The position numbers and the translations under genes were made by a program. A stretch of 64,000 nt of DNA, taken from Campylorhamphus procurvoides (taxonomy: Eukaryota > Chordata > Aves > Passeriformes > Dendrocolaptidae). This document shows positions 49,201 to 62,700 of the stretch, in pieces. Position 1 is the first letter of the stretch. Each line of letters opens with the position of its first letter. Location: NCBI GenBank assembly GCA_013396655.1, contig WBMV01001906.1:1270166-1334165 (forward strand), given 5' to 3'. The notes under the pieces are model-generated. The model ran no database searches. It saw only the letters and a list, made by a program, of their open reading frames with translations, and was not told the origin of the DNA.

Positions 49201-52200
49201 TAGAGGCAGGAGTTTTGGGATGGTCAGGAGACTGGGGGGAAACCCCTACTCTGTAGAAAGGGCTGTGAATAACCAGCTGCTGAGGGACCTGGGGGTTCCT
49301 GGAACTGCTGCTGCAGGCCTGTTGGCTCAAGGTGCTCTGTGCAGAGGTTTCTAGCTAAAAGCTGCAGATGGAGCATCTGACCAGGCTGGCCATCCATATT
49401 CTTGCAAAGGATTTGTGATGTTTGTTACTGCATGTGGGTGTGATTCATGTTGGGTTTGAAAGGTACAGAAGGTTTCTTGGCACTTCTAAGTGGCTTCTAC
49501 TTTTCCTCTCTGAATAATGGGAATGAAAAAAAAAAAGTTGCTCAGTTTTAAAAAACAAAATGGTTTTAATTTTCTTGTCCTGGTGCTTCAGGCACTCCAT
49601 GGAAGCCAGTTCAGTTTCTGTTTATTTTTAACAGCACTGTTCATTCCGGTGACCTTTCTGTTTGTTTCACAAGCAGCTGAACAGCTCCTTTCAGACCCTG
49701 GGACAGCTTACCTACATAAGTGCCCTGACCAAAAGGTGCTCCTTTTCCCCGCTTGGGTGCCAGCACCTTCTTTGAGCCAAGCAGATTGCTGAATGTCAGA
49801 CTGGGTGGCAGACTTAGAGTTTTCCCTGGGGATGAAGCTGGAGACAAAATTCTGACCCAATATCAGCCACTTGAGCTTTAGTGGATTGAATTCTGCGAAC
49901 AAGTGACCTGCCCTATGCAATATAGCTGATGGTGGATGTCCTAAATTAGAAGGCAGAATGATTCCTGCCTAATGTGGACGTTCAGTGGACTTTGTATTTA
50001 TGTGTAAATGCTTTTACATCATGTTATGTGGTCACACAAAGTCCTCAGTTTTTTCCTCCTTGCCAGAAGAATTTGCCACAGAAAAACAAATGTGTTTTAT
50101 TTCTCAGCTAGAGTGAGCTTGCCCACTACTTTATGGTAGTTTAATATCAAGTTGTGGCTGTGAAATTTAGGGGTGCAGCCCCTTTAATGTGGGTTCATGA
50201 GTGGTGGTGCTCTGCCGAAACCCAAAAAGGTGCTATTCTTGGCAATGGTAGAGAGGTGGTGAAAGAACGTCAAAGATCATCAAGGCATCTTTTGTAAACA
50301 CCGTCTCTTAGTAATCTCCTTGTGCTTCTGGTCGAATAGAAGTTGCCTGCTGCGATTCCTGCTTCAGCTGGTGCCCCTTTGGGGTCCTGTCAGTGTGAGG
50401 CTCCTGCACTGCTGCTCATTATTGTTAATTAAGGAGCAGCTCTGTTCCCGGCAACCTGAGTGGCAGTTTCATGACTCAAATGCCGACCGTGCTGAGCTGA
50501 TCAATGAGGTTCTGTTGTTTTCTAAAACCAGAACCACTGGTTTATAATACAGTGAGTTTTGGGTTAGTTTACTTGTAAGTTAATTGCTATTTGATCAGCC
50601 ATAAAAATCTTTGCCCTATGATTGTCCTTCACTTTCCATTTGACTTATTTGGAGGCAGGTGTGTAGTTTTTAATTGGTTTTTAATTCTCCTCAGGTCTGG
50701 GGAAGCAGCGACTGAACAGATCTCCAATTTATTTATTGATCTATGTTCACAGCTCTGAATTATTCTTTTATCAGCCTTTATTGCTGGTTCTTTTCCTTGC
50801 TTATGCAGGAGGCTAACACTTTTTTTAATGAAAGAATTACTAGAAAATGGTAAGTAAAACAGCAACCAGGTGTTTTGAGCTGTCTCTCAGCTGAGTTCCC
50901 ATCTGCGTTTTCCAAAAGTCATACTCAGGAACAAGCACAGCTTGTATAAAGAAGCCAAGGGCAAGTCACTTCTGGAGCCAAGAACTGAAGGATCAGATCA
51001 TAAATTCAGGCTAAGCATTTGCTGAAGTTCCTTTACCAGAAGGTCTTAATATCCTTCCTGATAGACTGTGGTGGCTTCTATACATGCTGTTTATCATGCT
51101 GCAATTGGAGACCCATAAAGCTGCTACCTGAAGCTCGTTTTGAACTCCTGCAGAGTAGGATTTTCTCCACAGACCTGCACTTGGACTGGATTCGCTGTTC
51201 AGAGGGACTGAGCTATGTTGGCTCGCTGTTTCAATCCATGTTATTCCCTCCTTTTGCCTGGGGGCTGTTATTGCTGGCATGTCTTGCAGAGTGCAGGGTG
51301 TGCATGCTGTAAAGCGGAAAATTAAATTATTTGCATTGTTTCTGTTTTCTGGATGCCTCACTATGTTTGGTGTGGACTGAGCTGGTCTCTCTCCTCCACT
51401 GTTTTACAGCCATAGGCTGTGCTGAGTCAGAGCAGCTGGACCCACCAGGGCTGCTCGTTCCTCTAGTAAGCACATATACCTACTGTCTTTTATCCCCTGG
51501 CCAAGTCCCCTGGTCAGAACTGGTGCCTGTGGAACGGACAAAAGCTGAAGATGGTGCAGAACATCGTCCCGTCCCTGTGTCCTGCAATATCTGCAGGAGT
51601 TGTGAACTAGGAGGAGCAGTTCATGGTTAGCCATCACCAGGGACAGACATTCCAGACCCTGCTCCTTGCTGGCTCTTGCAGGAAAAGCTGTGCAATAGTA
51701 AATCTGGAGGGAGAGCAAATGTGGGGAGTTTACAAGTGCCCTACACCTTCCATTTCTTTGTGAGTAGCCCAGTGCACTACAAAGGAAAACTGCTGTCACC
51801 TGATAGCTGGAGAAGTGATGGAGAGACTCTTCCCTTCCCTGCAGCCTGTCAGCAGTGCTGAGGGAGGCTCACTTAATGAGGCACATCACCACATCCTCAG
51901 ACTGCCTCTTAAACTGGCCTGCTCTGCTCACTGTGTGTGTTGTGCTGGCTGGGAATTGTGTGGGAGCAAGGTGTGATTTCTGTTTATTTTTGCTCAAAGA
52001 AGGATATACTTTTAGTTGTATGTTGTGTTTAACAAAAGTGTGTGTAAACAGGTTCTGATCAGTGACATCTGCACGAGCAGTGTTAGGGCAAAATGAGTGC
52101 TTTGTGTATTTATGGAGGCAGTGCTGCTGAGGCCTTAGATCTCTAATTCTCCCCTCTTTCCCTGGATCTCTTTCATGTGCACTCTGGGCAAAGTTGTAGT

Positions 52201-55200
52201 ACTGTACTCCTTTAGCTTGCATAACTGTTATGTCAACAGGTATGAGTTGGTTTCCTGCACTTTCTGGGACCTTAATTTGTCCCTCAATGCAAATTTTTCA
52301 AGTTAGTTCCCAGCATCCAGAAGTCTGCATCACTCAGAAGAACTGATCTACAAATAGGTTAAGTAAATAATTGAGGTGTACTGACCAGAGACAAATCTGG
52401 CTCCGAGGCAGTGAGAAGAAGAATGTAACTATTGCCTGGCAGTGTACAGTCTGCTCTATATCTGAGATAATGACCTTGTTGAAATGACTTGTCACCTCTC
52501 TGGGGTTTAATAAGTGTTATATTGGACAGCATCCCTCCCTGCTCTTAACTGACCCCGGGAAACAGCACACAGAGTGGCTTTAGCCAAGAAATGTGTTGCA
52601 GGCCTTGGAGCTACTGATTTACTGCCAGACATGTTTGGAGGATCCACTCTGCCACTGAAACTGCCTAGGCAGTTTTACAGGCTGTGTGTCGAAATGCATG
52701 ATGCAGTGGGCAAAAAGCCCAAATCAAACTGTCTCTGAAGAACAGAATAAACTGCTATTTTGGAAGCTTCAGTACCTTTCCCCACTTCTTGGAAGCTTAG
52801 CAAAAGAATAGTGCCCTGTGTAATGAAACATGAAGGGGGAGCTGCCAGACTCTTCCTCAAGATCTTTTTTGAGCTGCTCGTTTTGTAACAGCCAGAATTT
52901 ACTCATATATTCCCCCTGTCCCCTTTCCTACTCTACCTGCTCCCACACTCCTCAGCCTCCCCCACCTCCTGCCAGTTGCTGAATTGCAGAGTGACACCTC
53001 AACATTTGGCAAGTAGTTTTCAAAGCCTTTTTAGGGATTTTAACTGCTCACTTTCCTGCTGTTCCTAATGGAGTCAAGCAGTTAAATCCTGAACTTGAAA
53101 ACCCGAAAAGGTCAAAGGAAGTTAAATTCCAGGTATGTGGTGTTCTGGGATTGCCCCTGTGCACAGTAGGAGCAATTGTGACAGTGTGTTTAGTACACAA
53201 ATTGCCTGTCTGCTGAGCCTTGCCTGAAGCCTCTCTGGTCCTCATGTGTTCCTGTGGCCATCCCTCATCGTGCTGCTCCACAGAGAAACCTGCAGGGCCA
53301 GCCTTGGTGTGGTTGCTGTGGGAAGAGAATGCATGGCACAAGTTCATCCAGGTGGGCATGGTCCCAGGGAATGCTTCTCTGGCAATCTTTGTCACCTGCT
53401 TTAGGGAACAGCTGAGTATGGACTTGCTTTCAGCGTGGTTTTATAGCTAAGAAGTGTCTTAGCCAAAACATGAAGTGAACTGGAGAGACCTCAGCTGCTG
53501 GATGAATGGCAGAGACACTGCCTTGTGGTTTAAGCAGGAACAGAAGTTTTCTGCAGGAAGAATATTTACAGGCTAAATCCATGCCTCATTAGCATGGAGT
53601 AACTTGATTGCAGAAGCACTTGAATAAATTAATAGGAATTTATGTGAAAGGGTCAAGGAAGACAGATGACTTTAGTGATGAATTTGTGTCTTTAAGTTTT
53701 TCAATTTGCTAAGTGTTTTTGAAAAGAATTGCCTTTAAATTTCACCTTCCTGTGGAATTTCTCTCCAAGTTTTTTAAAAATAGTAATGTTATCTCACTTT
53801 CCGCCAGCTCCTGCTTTTAGCTGCCTGAAGCTTATATTACCTTGTGATGTATTCCTTGTTTCACAGTCCAAATTAGACTATTGAAAGAGTTAATGATGTC
53901 TATTTCAGAGGCTGCTTTCAACATCTTCATTGCAATATAACTAATTTAAACCTGTGTGAGGTGTACTTATCAATGTATGGTAATAAAATCAGCATGCAAA
54001 GTGATAGTAAGTGTTTCTAGGATTTCACCTCTCATTGATATTATGAATCTTTTCAGTTTGTGTGTGGTTCATCAGTCATCAGTTTTGTATTGGCAGTTTG
54101 ACTCTTGTGATTGACACTGTAAGACCTTCTCATTTCCAAAAGCTACTCACTGATTTCCTTTTGGACTCTGAATATTCAGGTACTTCCAGTGATGTCTAAT
54201 TTTGTTATTATTCTCAGTCCTGGAATGAAAACAAGAGCTAGAAGCTTATTCCACCTCACCTGGTGGGATAATTTTAGGTGTGTACAGTTTGTTCTGTTCA
54301 TGGACTTCATCCATGGAATTAAGATGTTATATCCTCTCAAAGATGGGGATATTTAGAGAAGAAAGATGCTGAAGCACTTTAGTTATTACCAGCAATTTGG
54401 ACCCTTTTAGATATTTAATCAGTGGATTGCAGTGTGTATTTCTTACTATTTTGAAATCATAAAGAGAATTTTTTTGAGAATGATATGATGGGAGTAGCAC
54501 GATTTTTTAGTCTTTCAATCATGCACATTTCTTGAAAGAAAAAATGTGTTGCTGTCTTTAGGTTTCACAAGCTTGATTGTGCATACAAACAGGGTAGAGA
54601 TTTAGTACTGTGTCATCATAATATACCTGAACAAGGTTAAAGGGTCAAAAGGAGAAATGTTACATTTCAGTATCCAATTAATCACCCCTTAACAGCAAGC
54701 TGCTGCTGCTATGCTCTTTCATTCACACAAGGAAATTGTTATTCACCTCCATGGGAGGGAGCTGAGGGACTTGGATCTGAGCACCCCACCCAACAGGAGT
54801 GCAGGGCTTTAGAACTCTCTCCTTACCACTACGTAACCCTGTGGAACACCCAGGTATACCTTACTCTGTGTGAGCTGTGCACATATGCCTCTCATTTGCC
54901 TCTGCTTTTTAGTCCTGGATGTGGTTCAAGGTACTGACTATGGCTTAAATTGGTGGTTCTCCAGCCTGGGAAGTACCTGGTAGTGTTGTCATGGCTGAAC
55001 CATGTCTCAAGGCTCACAGCATTGTCAGACACAGCTCTGAAAGGGCTTCAGATGGGGCTACTTTCCCTTCTCCAGCTGTGTTCCACCAGTCCTCGACCAG
55101 TGCTCTCTATTTTCCCTGAGTTTTGTTTCTGTAAACTAAATTGACCAAATTATGCTCATGGATCCAGGCTTGCTGATTAGTTTTAGACTGTAAAAAGCTG

Positions 55201-57075
55201 CCAACTGTATAAAAGCCTTAACAGCATTTTGGACCGTTCCCCTGAGTTTAAATCTTAACAGTGGCTTAGCTGCCTTAGAGGATTAGGACTGTGATACACC
55301 AAACTTGCCACCTTTTGATTATTGCCTTAAGTGGTTAAGAACTGAGCCTGCATCAGTAATGAATTTGTTTTGCTGTGTGAGACCTGGGTCCGTACACTGC
55401 TTTGATCCATGGCCTGTGCCAATCCTTTCATGGACAGCTGTTTGCAGTTTAAACCTGTCTTTCTCATCAGTGAAGTTGCTGCCTAATGCATGATGTCTCT
55501 AAGTCTTTGGCGTTTATGCTGCTGTGATGAACGACATCCTTAATTCCAAGTTAATGAATCGATGTTAATGAGTACTCAGTGTCCAGACACCCGCACTCCT
55601 ACAGAGGGTGGAGAGAACAGTCTCTTAACATCCCAGTGGCCACAGGAGGCACAAGGGAGTTCTGCCTGTCTACAGCTTTTTGTTGGAAGCTTCCCAAAAC
55701 ACTCTCTTTCCTTGCCTTGGGCTGGCTCCTCAGTATTTCTTTGTTGTGCCTTTTTTTGAAGCAGCTTCCAGCTCGCATGTGCTGTTAAAGCATGTGGGCA
55801 TCTGACACATTCTGTGCTTTGTGAGTTTCTTTTGGCTGTGAAACTGCTCTGTGCTCGAGGCTGGCTTTCTGACTCTGACCATGGTCTGGTGATTAGGGTG
55901 TGGAACAGCTGCAAGGCAACTCTGGGTTTGCTGGAGCATGTCTGAGAGCTTAATGCTACTTTCATAGCTTTGGGACTGTGTAGGAGGTACTGCCAAAAGA
56001 GAGGAGAAATCTGCACCCAGAGCAATCTGAGGGATTGGAAAGAGTGCCCCAGGAAGACATGGGCTTGTGGGGCTCAAGGCTTAGGTGCAATGTGAGACAG
56101 TGTGGAAGGGAGTGACCCTTAGCATGCTTGAAACAACAAGCCTATGAGGTTATACAGGAAGGCACTTCAGAGAAGTTAGAAGCACAGTATATAAAAGTAG
56201 AGACCACTCTGTTTCTGGGTGGTATGAAACAGCATTCACAAACCTTGTCTCCTGCTTGGCATGAAGGTTTAGTGCACATGTCTTAATCTGTGGTGCTAGA
56301 ACTGAGTGCTAACAGTGGTTCAAACATTTGCATCTCCTTGCTTTGGCAGTGGTACTTCCTGGAGTAAGGGGTCATTTTCCTCTACAGAAACAACACCTTC
56401 TCCAACACTGCTATAAACCAAAGATTTGTGGATGCCTGCTTATAGAAGGTGGATCTCTCTAGGTTTTATTTTGAAAGATTTTGGTTTGTGTGCTTTTCCA
56501 CCCTAATAGCCTGAGCTGGGCTTGAAGAATGAACATTGACGATTCAGGCACACTGACTTGCAAAGAAAGATCTCTTGCCTAGACCAATTTACCAGGGTTA
56601 TAAAAAATAGAGCTGTGAAGCTTTATTTCTTCTTACTGAGCTAAGTTAACAACTGAGTAATTCTGTGTGCTTTGCCCCAATTTCTATACCCCCGGATCTT
56701 TGTAAATCAGCTTAGAGGAGGCTTCAGAGAGGCAGGGTTAAGAACTGCCTTGTAAGTGAAAGAAAGTGTGTACTCAGAGGCTCTCTCAGTCTGTTCACTC
56801 TTCCTTCCCTTTTGGGGAAAGAGAATGAAGCTGAACTCCAGCAGCGACAGAAATGAACACTTCTAAATGAGGAGCCATTATGAGCATAAGTGTTTAAAGG
56901 AAGATGGACAGTGAGACTTTACTGACTACCTCTTATAGACCACAATTTCGTAGGTTATTCAGAGCATATTGATTGCCAAGAAGTTGTCTCCGAGCTGAGT
57001 GGATTTTTTCTTTCTCATTTTCAGGTTCGTATTTATTATTGCAGTAACAAAGATTGTGAGAGCAGCTAATACCCA
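46232..57075. other. Intergenic stretch, no gene recognised
   Basis: About 11 kb with mixed AT-rich and moderately GC-rich parts. The largest frames (for example minus strand 55576-56025) have no recognisable domain, splice context or signal. A TATA-like TATATAAAA at 56189-56197 and a weaker CTCF-like motif at 47234-47247 were noted. No transposon could be named with confidence. Confidence 0.55.
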
Positions 57076-57739
57076 TGTCACTCCACCAGAGTGAGGCCAG
57101 AAGGGGTGTTTTATTACTCTGTTTTTCTACATGTCAGTGGGGCAGGAAGGCTGTTTCAAGCAGGGCATATCCATGTCTGTGTATTTTCTCAGTGTTTAGT
57201 GCAGTTATTAACTGTGAAGTCACAATGTTTTTCCAGTGTAAGGTAGGTAATGTATTGTGGTGACTCTTTATCTACTGGTTAGACCTGAGGTTGTCTGGGC
57301 TGCCAAGAGGACAAGGCCTTGCGAACATGTGCTATGGAAAAGAGATACATTACAGGCAGGATGGTGGTGGAAGTGTGACGAGACCCTTCAAGGGTAAGAA
57401 GGAGAGGCCCACTCCAGGCAGGGGTACAATGGAATGGCACCTTTATGAAAATGGCTCCGGCTTATATAAGGGCAGCATGGAACTTTTCGGAAGGGAGGCT
57501 GAACTTGGGAGGAGCCTGCAAATCCTCCCACATGAAAGGAAAGGCAGGGGAGGATCCCAACCATGAAGGGTAATGAAGGGTGGAGAGAACCGTGTAAGGG
57601 AAGGCTCAGCTGTGGCAAATCTGACCAGTCGGGGAGCGGGGACAGCGTGAGGGGGAAAACCAGACTCCATTTTGTACAGCGTGCAATGATGATGTTTGAC
57701 TTCACAGCTGTGAATTCATAAACTAGGAAACCCACAACA
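57076..57739 (-). mobile_element. Probable solo LTR of an endogenous retrovirus
   Basis: Read on the minus strand, it starts TGTTGTGGGTTTCC (57739 downward), has a TATA box (57462-57469) and an AATAAA (57115-57110), and ends GGAGTGACA (57076). The order TG, TATA, poly(A) signal, CA is that of an LTR of about 664 bp. Flanks ACCCA (57071-57075) and ACCCC (57740-57744) could be a decayed 5-bp target duplication, as in ERVL-type insertions. No gag, pol or env remnant is adjacent, so it appears solo. Several CpGs and GC content above its surroundings support a foreign origin. Exact ends are inferred. Confidence 0.5.
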
Positions 57740-59641
57740 ACCCCATATACGGCAAGAATCTTTCTCTTAGATGAAACAGCTCTTGCTTGTGGCTCTCCTT
57801 CTTGACACTTGGTCCTGTCAAGCAGTTTTGTGGCCTTTCTTCCATTTGGCGTAATTTCGTACTCCTACAGAAGTGGAAATGTGGGGTCTTGCTATGAGCT
57901 CAACTGTGAGAAAACCATTTGGCAATGTAATGGCAGGGAAAGTGTGCACAGGACAGAGCCAGCATCTTCCTGGAGGTGTTTAATGACAGGATGAAAGGCA
58001 TCAGACACTAATTGCAACAAGGGAAATCCTCATTAGTTATTAGGAAAGAAAAACTGATCATGAGGGTGGTGAAATACCGAAATAGGTTACCCTGAGAGCA
58101 AGCCTGACCTTACAGAACCTTGCATTGAGGGGCAAGCTGTACTAGAGGAATTCTAGATTCCCCCAGTACTTACTTTTTCTATATTTTTTGCTTCTAACTT
58201 TCCCATGACTGTGCTATACAACCCAACCATACACTGAGAGTTCCTGTGCCTTGTGGAGAATCAGTGTGAAAGCCCCATTTGATGAAAAGCACTGATATCT
58301 TTAACGAAGCCTGCTTATGCCTTCTGGGCAATCCCGAGGGAGCAGCCACTGCAGAGAGGGAGGAATGTTGCTAAGTCCAGTGCAAGCAGGCTCCGACTAT
58401 TCCCTGGGTAAGTATTCCAGTGGTGGTGGTGCAAACTTTATAAATCCAAGTGCTCTTTGAAACCAGCAAGTAACAAGTCCCATTGCATTTTTAGCCCCTA
58501 CCAGCAAGAGACCACCACCTCCCCACAGAGTTAAACACGTCCCAGTCCTGCCTGTGCCTGGATCCCATTGCACATTGTAAGTCCAGGAGGAGGGTGATTT
58601 TTCTGTTATTTGCAGATATGCAGTAAAACATGTCAGGACTGACATGGGAACCATGCAAAAAAGGAAATCATGGCATAGAGCAATCTCTCTCTCTGGATAT
58701 CCTAAAACTAACTTGGGCTGGCTATGCCAAGCAGTGCAGGGTGGTGTGGGTTAGTCCACCATTCTGTTCCAAACCAGTGCCTTGGGCATTCCTATTTGCA
58801 AGTTAGTTAGTTTCACATGACTGTTTCCTTTGTTCCCACAGATAAGGTAACATGGAAGCTGTCCCCCTGAACAAAGCTCCTCAGGAGCAGATGATGGACA
58901 CACTCATGGAAGGAGCTGTGCTGCACCTGAGCCAGAAAGCAGCAGGAGTTAAAGGTAAAGATGTGGAAACAAGACAAGCAGGAATAAAAAAAAAATGAAA
59001 ACCCATAGTTCCCAACCAGACCCTAAATCATAGAAAACAAAGGGCATATTAGTTGTGCATGAGTTCTGGTCTGATGGAATTTCTTTTTGGACAAGCTGGT
59101 ATGGGTGGGGCAATGAATCATAAGGCAGAAACCATAACTTTAATAGGGTTTCTATGTTGCTGATTCTGAATTTAAATCACAGAACACTTAATCAGTGTCA
59201 GCTATAGAGGACTGTTGGCTTCCAGGCCATTAACAAAATGATACAATGTCCCAGACAGGAAATAAAACATCCTTTGGAACTTGTCAGGTTGGTTTAAAGA
59301 GCTGAGGCTGGTCTGCTGAAGGCTCCCTGAAGCTGAGCAGCAGCTGGGACTGGACCCCGTGTCCTCAGCTTGTAAATTAGCCATGGAACAAGGGAGCTGG
59401 AGGACTGGCCCTGTCACCGTGTGGCCCTGCCTACCTCTGCCTGCACAGAGGGCTGACAGCAGGGGCAGAGCAGCCAAAGCAGCATTCCCTCGGCTGTCAT
59501 TCTTGTCTGCCAGCAAACACAGAGGAGATGTAGCAGTCTTTTCCCAAATGCTGCATTTCTAATGTTTTTCAGGGTATCTATTTACTTTTTTTGGCCTTCA
59601 GAGCATAAGAAACTGTACTGTCTTCCAGAGAGAAATGCATC
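57740..59641. other. Intergenic stretch between LTR sequences, no gene recognised
   Basis: No coding exon, RNA gene or repeat family was recognised. A 9-bp A-run occurs near 58987-58995. Confidence 0.55.
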
Positions 59642-59745
59642 TGTCTATCAGCTGGAATAGAGTTAATTCTTCTCAGCAGCTGCTACAGTTCTGTGCTTTG
59701 GACAATTTGTATTTTAGACTTTATCAAACTGTAATTTCATACTTG
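59642..59745 (+). mobile_element. Diverged avian ERVL-type LTR fragment (5' end)
   Basis: Starting TGTCTATCAGCTGGAATAG and continuing through AGTTAATTCTTCTCAGCAGC and CTACAGTTCTGTGCTTTGGA, it follows my memory of a very common bird LTR beginning TGTCCTGGTTT...GGATAGAGTTAATTTTC. Similarity fades after about 59720. Only the start of the LTR survives; no internal retroviral sequence was seen. Confidence 0.55.
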
Positions 59746-62700
59746 CTGTGGGAGGTGGAATGAGAAGCAAACATAAAACTTTTGTTGACACATTTTAACC
59801 ACAGTTGCAGTTTATCATCAGGCAATGGTAAATAAGTAGTTCTGTTAGTGTGGGGCAGCAGGGGTGGCTGTGTAGTGTGGTGCTTTTCATTTGTTTTTCA
59901 GGTTTCTCAGCGCTCAGTCACACTCAGTGTTTTGGGATGCTACTCAGTATTGTTATTGGTCTTTTTCCCCCTCCTTTTAATAATGACACCTAACACTGCT
60001 TGATGATAGCATTTATCTTCAAGCACTCTATGTTTGTCCCATCACTGTGCTGATAGGCTCAAGCCATGTTTAGGAGCCTTCTGCTAATAATAATGACAGA
60101 TTTCACTTCAGTTGAGCAGCTCTGGGTGGTGGAAGAAATAAACGTGGAAAATAGCAAAACTGATGTTCCCAGCTCTATTTTGCTGAGATGTGCTCAACTT
60201 GCTTGTGCAGCGCTTGGGCCCAGGAACTAGTAGAAGAGAAGAAGAGCAGGAAGATGTGCAGGCACATGTAGGTATGAAGGTGGGCCAGAATCTGAGGACA
60301 CCTGAAGTTGACAAACATTATATTTGCAGAGTGAGTGTGGTCAGGTTTTGCTTCCAAATGTACCTGTTTTGCTGCCTTTTTTGGCCTTTGCCTCAGGGAG
60401 CAATGGAAGACAGAAAACTTGTTGCTTGAGAGGATGATTTTTTTATTCTTAATTTTGTCATTTAGCATAAGAATAATATGCAGCTAAAGATAGTGATTGT
60501 GATACAGCCTTCCTAGGAATGAATAAGTAATTAGCAGAAGTATGTGGGCTGTGCCCCTACAAAGCTCATTTGTATTTCTAGACCAGGGTAGGAGCAAGAT
60601 CACAATTGTCTTCCTGTTAACAAAACTTCCACGTCTTTTCTTGGCTCTTCCTCTACTGTGTCTCTGCAAGTGTTCCTCTGCTGGGGAAAAGAGAAACCTT
60701 GGACCTGTGTTTGCATTAAGGGTGTTGTTTTTACATTGGCACTGGCTTTGCTGTGTGGAATTCTTTACTCCCTCTGCTCTAAAATGCCAGCATTTCCCTT
60801 TCCTTGAAATAGTTTCTTCTGCAGAACATTTTGTAATGTTACATAGAAGGCTGCTACATAAAATAAATAGTATTGTATTGCCTCAGTGTATTGCTTGTCT
60901 TGCAGCTCAGGCCAGGTTATAATCTGGCTAGGAACAAAGCAATTACATGAGAATCTAGTGCTGACTGTACAGTGTTATTTTTTATTATAGACAGAATAAT
61001 AGGCTCAACCTTCTGCCAAATGCCCTTTCTTTACCACACCCTTCTTACCTTCTTCTGTTTGTATAAGATTAGTGAAGCACAGAGAATGTTTAATTAAGTT
61101 TAATTGCATGACAGCTTAAAAGTGGGAAGGTAATTACTCATTTAATTATTGTGCTGCTTCGTGCTTTAAGTGTGTGTATAATTGCTCTTTTTATAAGGAC
61201 ACTCAACTTTGCAAGCTTGCATGAAATTATAACAGCCTCATCCCTTTTGCTCCTGTTTAAAGTAAAACTAAGCAAGTAACGTCTGTAAAACAAGAGAAGT
61301 GCATTATGTTATCCCAAGCGTTCTCCCTTTCCCATTCAATTTTGATGGTGTCATCCTCCCTCCATGACATTTCTGCACTGGGAAGGACTATAACATTAAT
61401 CATGTAACACATAACCTGTTGTCTTCTACGTATTTTTCATTAACAGTCGTAGAACGTGTTGAGAACTTGGGATTGCAGACATGCCAGTGTAAATTATTAT
61501 TTCCTGTACTGTCTTTCTTAATTATTTCTACAGTGGCAACCCAATATATCATGGAATTTGGTTGTGTTAAACTGTCAAAGGTTAAGTGACTCCTAGTAAT
61601 GAGTGCTGGAAGAAGGAGACTCTTCCAATGCGCCTAAGGGCTCTCAAAGGTATTTAAGCAACTGCCCTTCTTTGCAACAGTTAATTTCTCTTCTGCCCTG
61701 ACTGGTACTAGCAGTAAGACTGAGATACTGAGGTTTGGCCAATCCAATAATGCCTGGAGCAGCAGCTAACTGTGATGTCCAAAAGATGATTTCCCTGTAG
61801 AAGTCACCAGAGTGGAGAGAGAAGCAGAGCAGTGAAGGAGAAAGGCAGCTATTCAAACACAATCACTTTTGTAATTGCAAGGGGACTCAGTCTGAGGCAG
61901 TTGCAAGCTCTAAAAGATTATTTTTTGTTTAAACAGCAAACAGTTAGATTACATGAAGTCCCAGTGCCAAAGGTCCCTCTGTAGCCATTAGGCAAGGAAA
62001 AGAATTTCCTGAACTCTCTCAAGGTTACTGTCAAATTAATTTCTGTATTGATGAGTTCTCTTACCTTTCCCAAGTGAGTGGTAATAGAGGGGTATGTGTG
62101 TGTGGCAGAGGGTCATTATGGTGAGTTAGTGCGTTTCTTTGGTGACCCTGATATGACAGAGCTGCATAAAGCCAAAGCAAGAAGTGTGATAAGTCCCTGC
62201 CAGAGAACCAAAGGGCTGTGAGTGCCTGGACTGGGGCTCCTCTCCAGTCTGCAGCTATCCTGATTACAATCTGTGCATCTCCAGGCACTTTTCCTCCTTT
62301 TAAGGCTGAGGTGGTCTGGAGTGGTGCATGCCTCGCCCCTTGGTGTAGTCCAGAGCCCCTGTGGGATCTCTCTCCTGTGCAAGGGAGGTTATTCCTTGTC
62401 ACTGGAGCAGCTTTCAGCCTTCCCTTCCTCTCAGTCTATATTCCTGCTACATCTCCACATGTCCTCCCATCCTTTGATACTCCCAGAGCTTCTGCACCAT
62501 TTCAGCATTCCTTCTGCAGCTCAGGCTTGTGCTTCTGAGTTGGGACCTGAAGGAGATGATTTGGCTTTTCAGTTAACCCTTTAGGAGCTGCTTCCAGTCA
62601 GGCCATGCCCTTCCCATTGTGTATCCTATGGCTGTTCTGGAAACTTTTGTCATCAAGATAAGGTTTAACGATAAGGTATTAAGCACATTTGTGCCATGAG

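Noticed and set aside
55576..56077. Overlapping minus-strand frames of 149 and 115 codons
   Set aside because: Two overlapping phases are open with repetitive Ser/Gln/Leu composition and no motif or splice sites. This is typical of chance frames in moderately GC-rich DNA.
56189..56197. TATATAAAA as a promoter
   Set aside because: A lone TATA-like word in AT-rich DNA with no downstream exon, LTR structure or CpG context.
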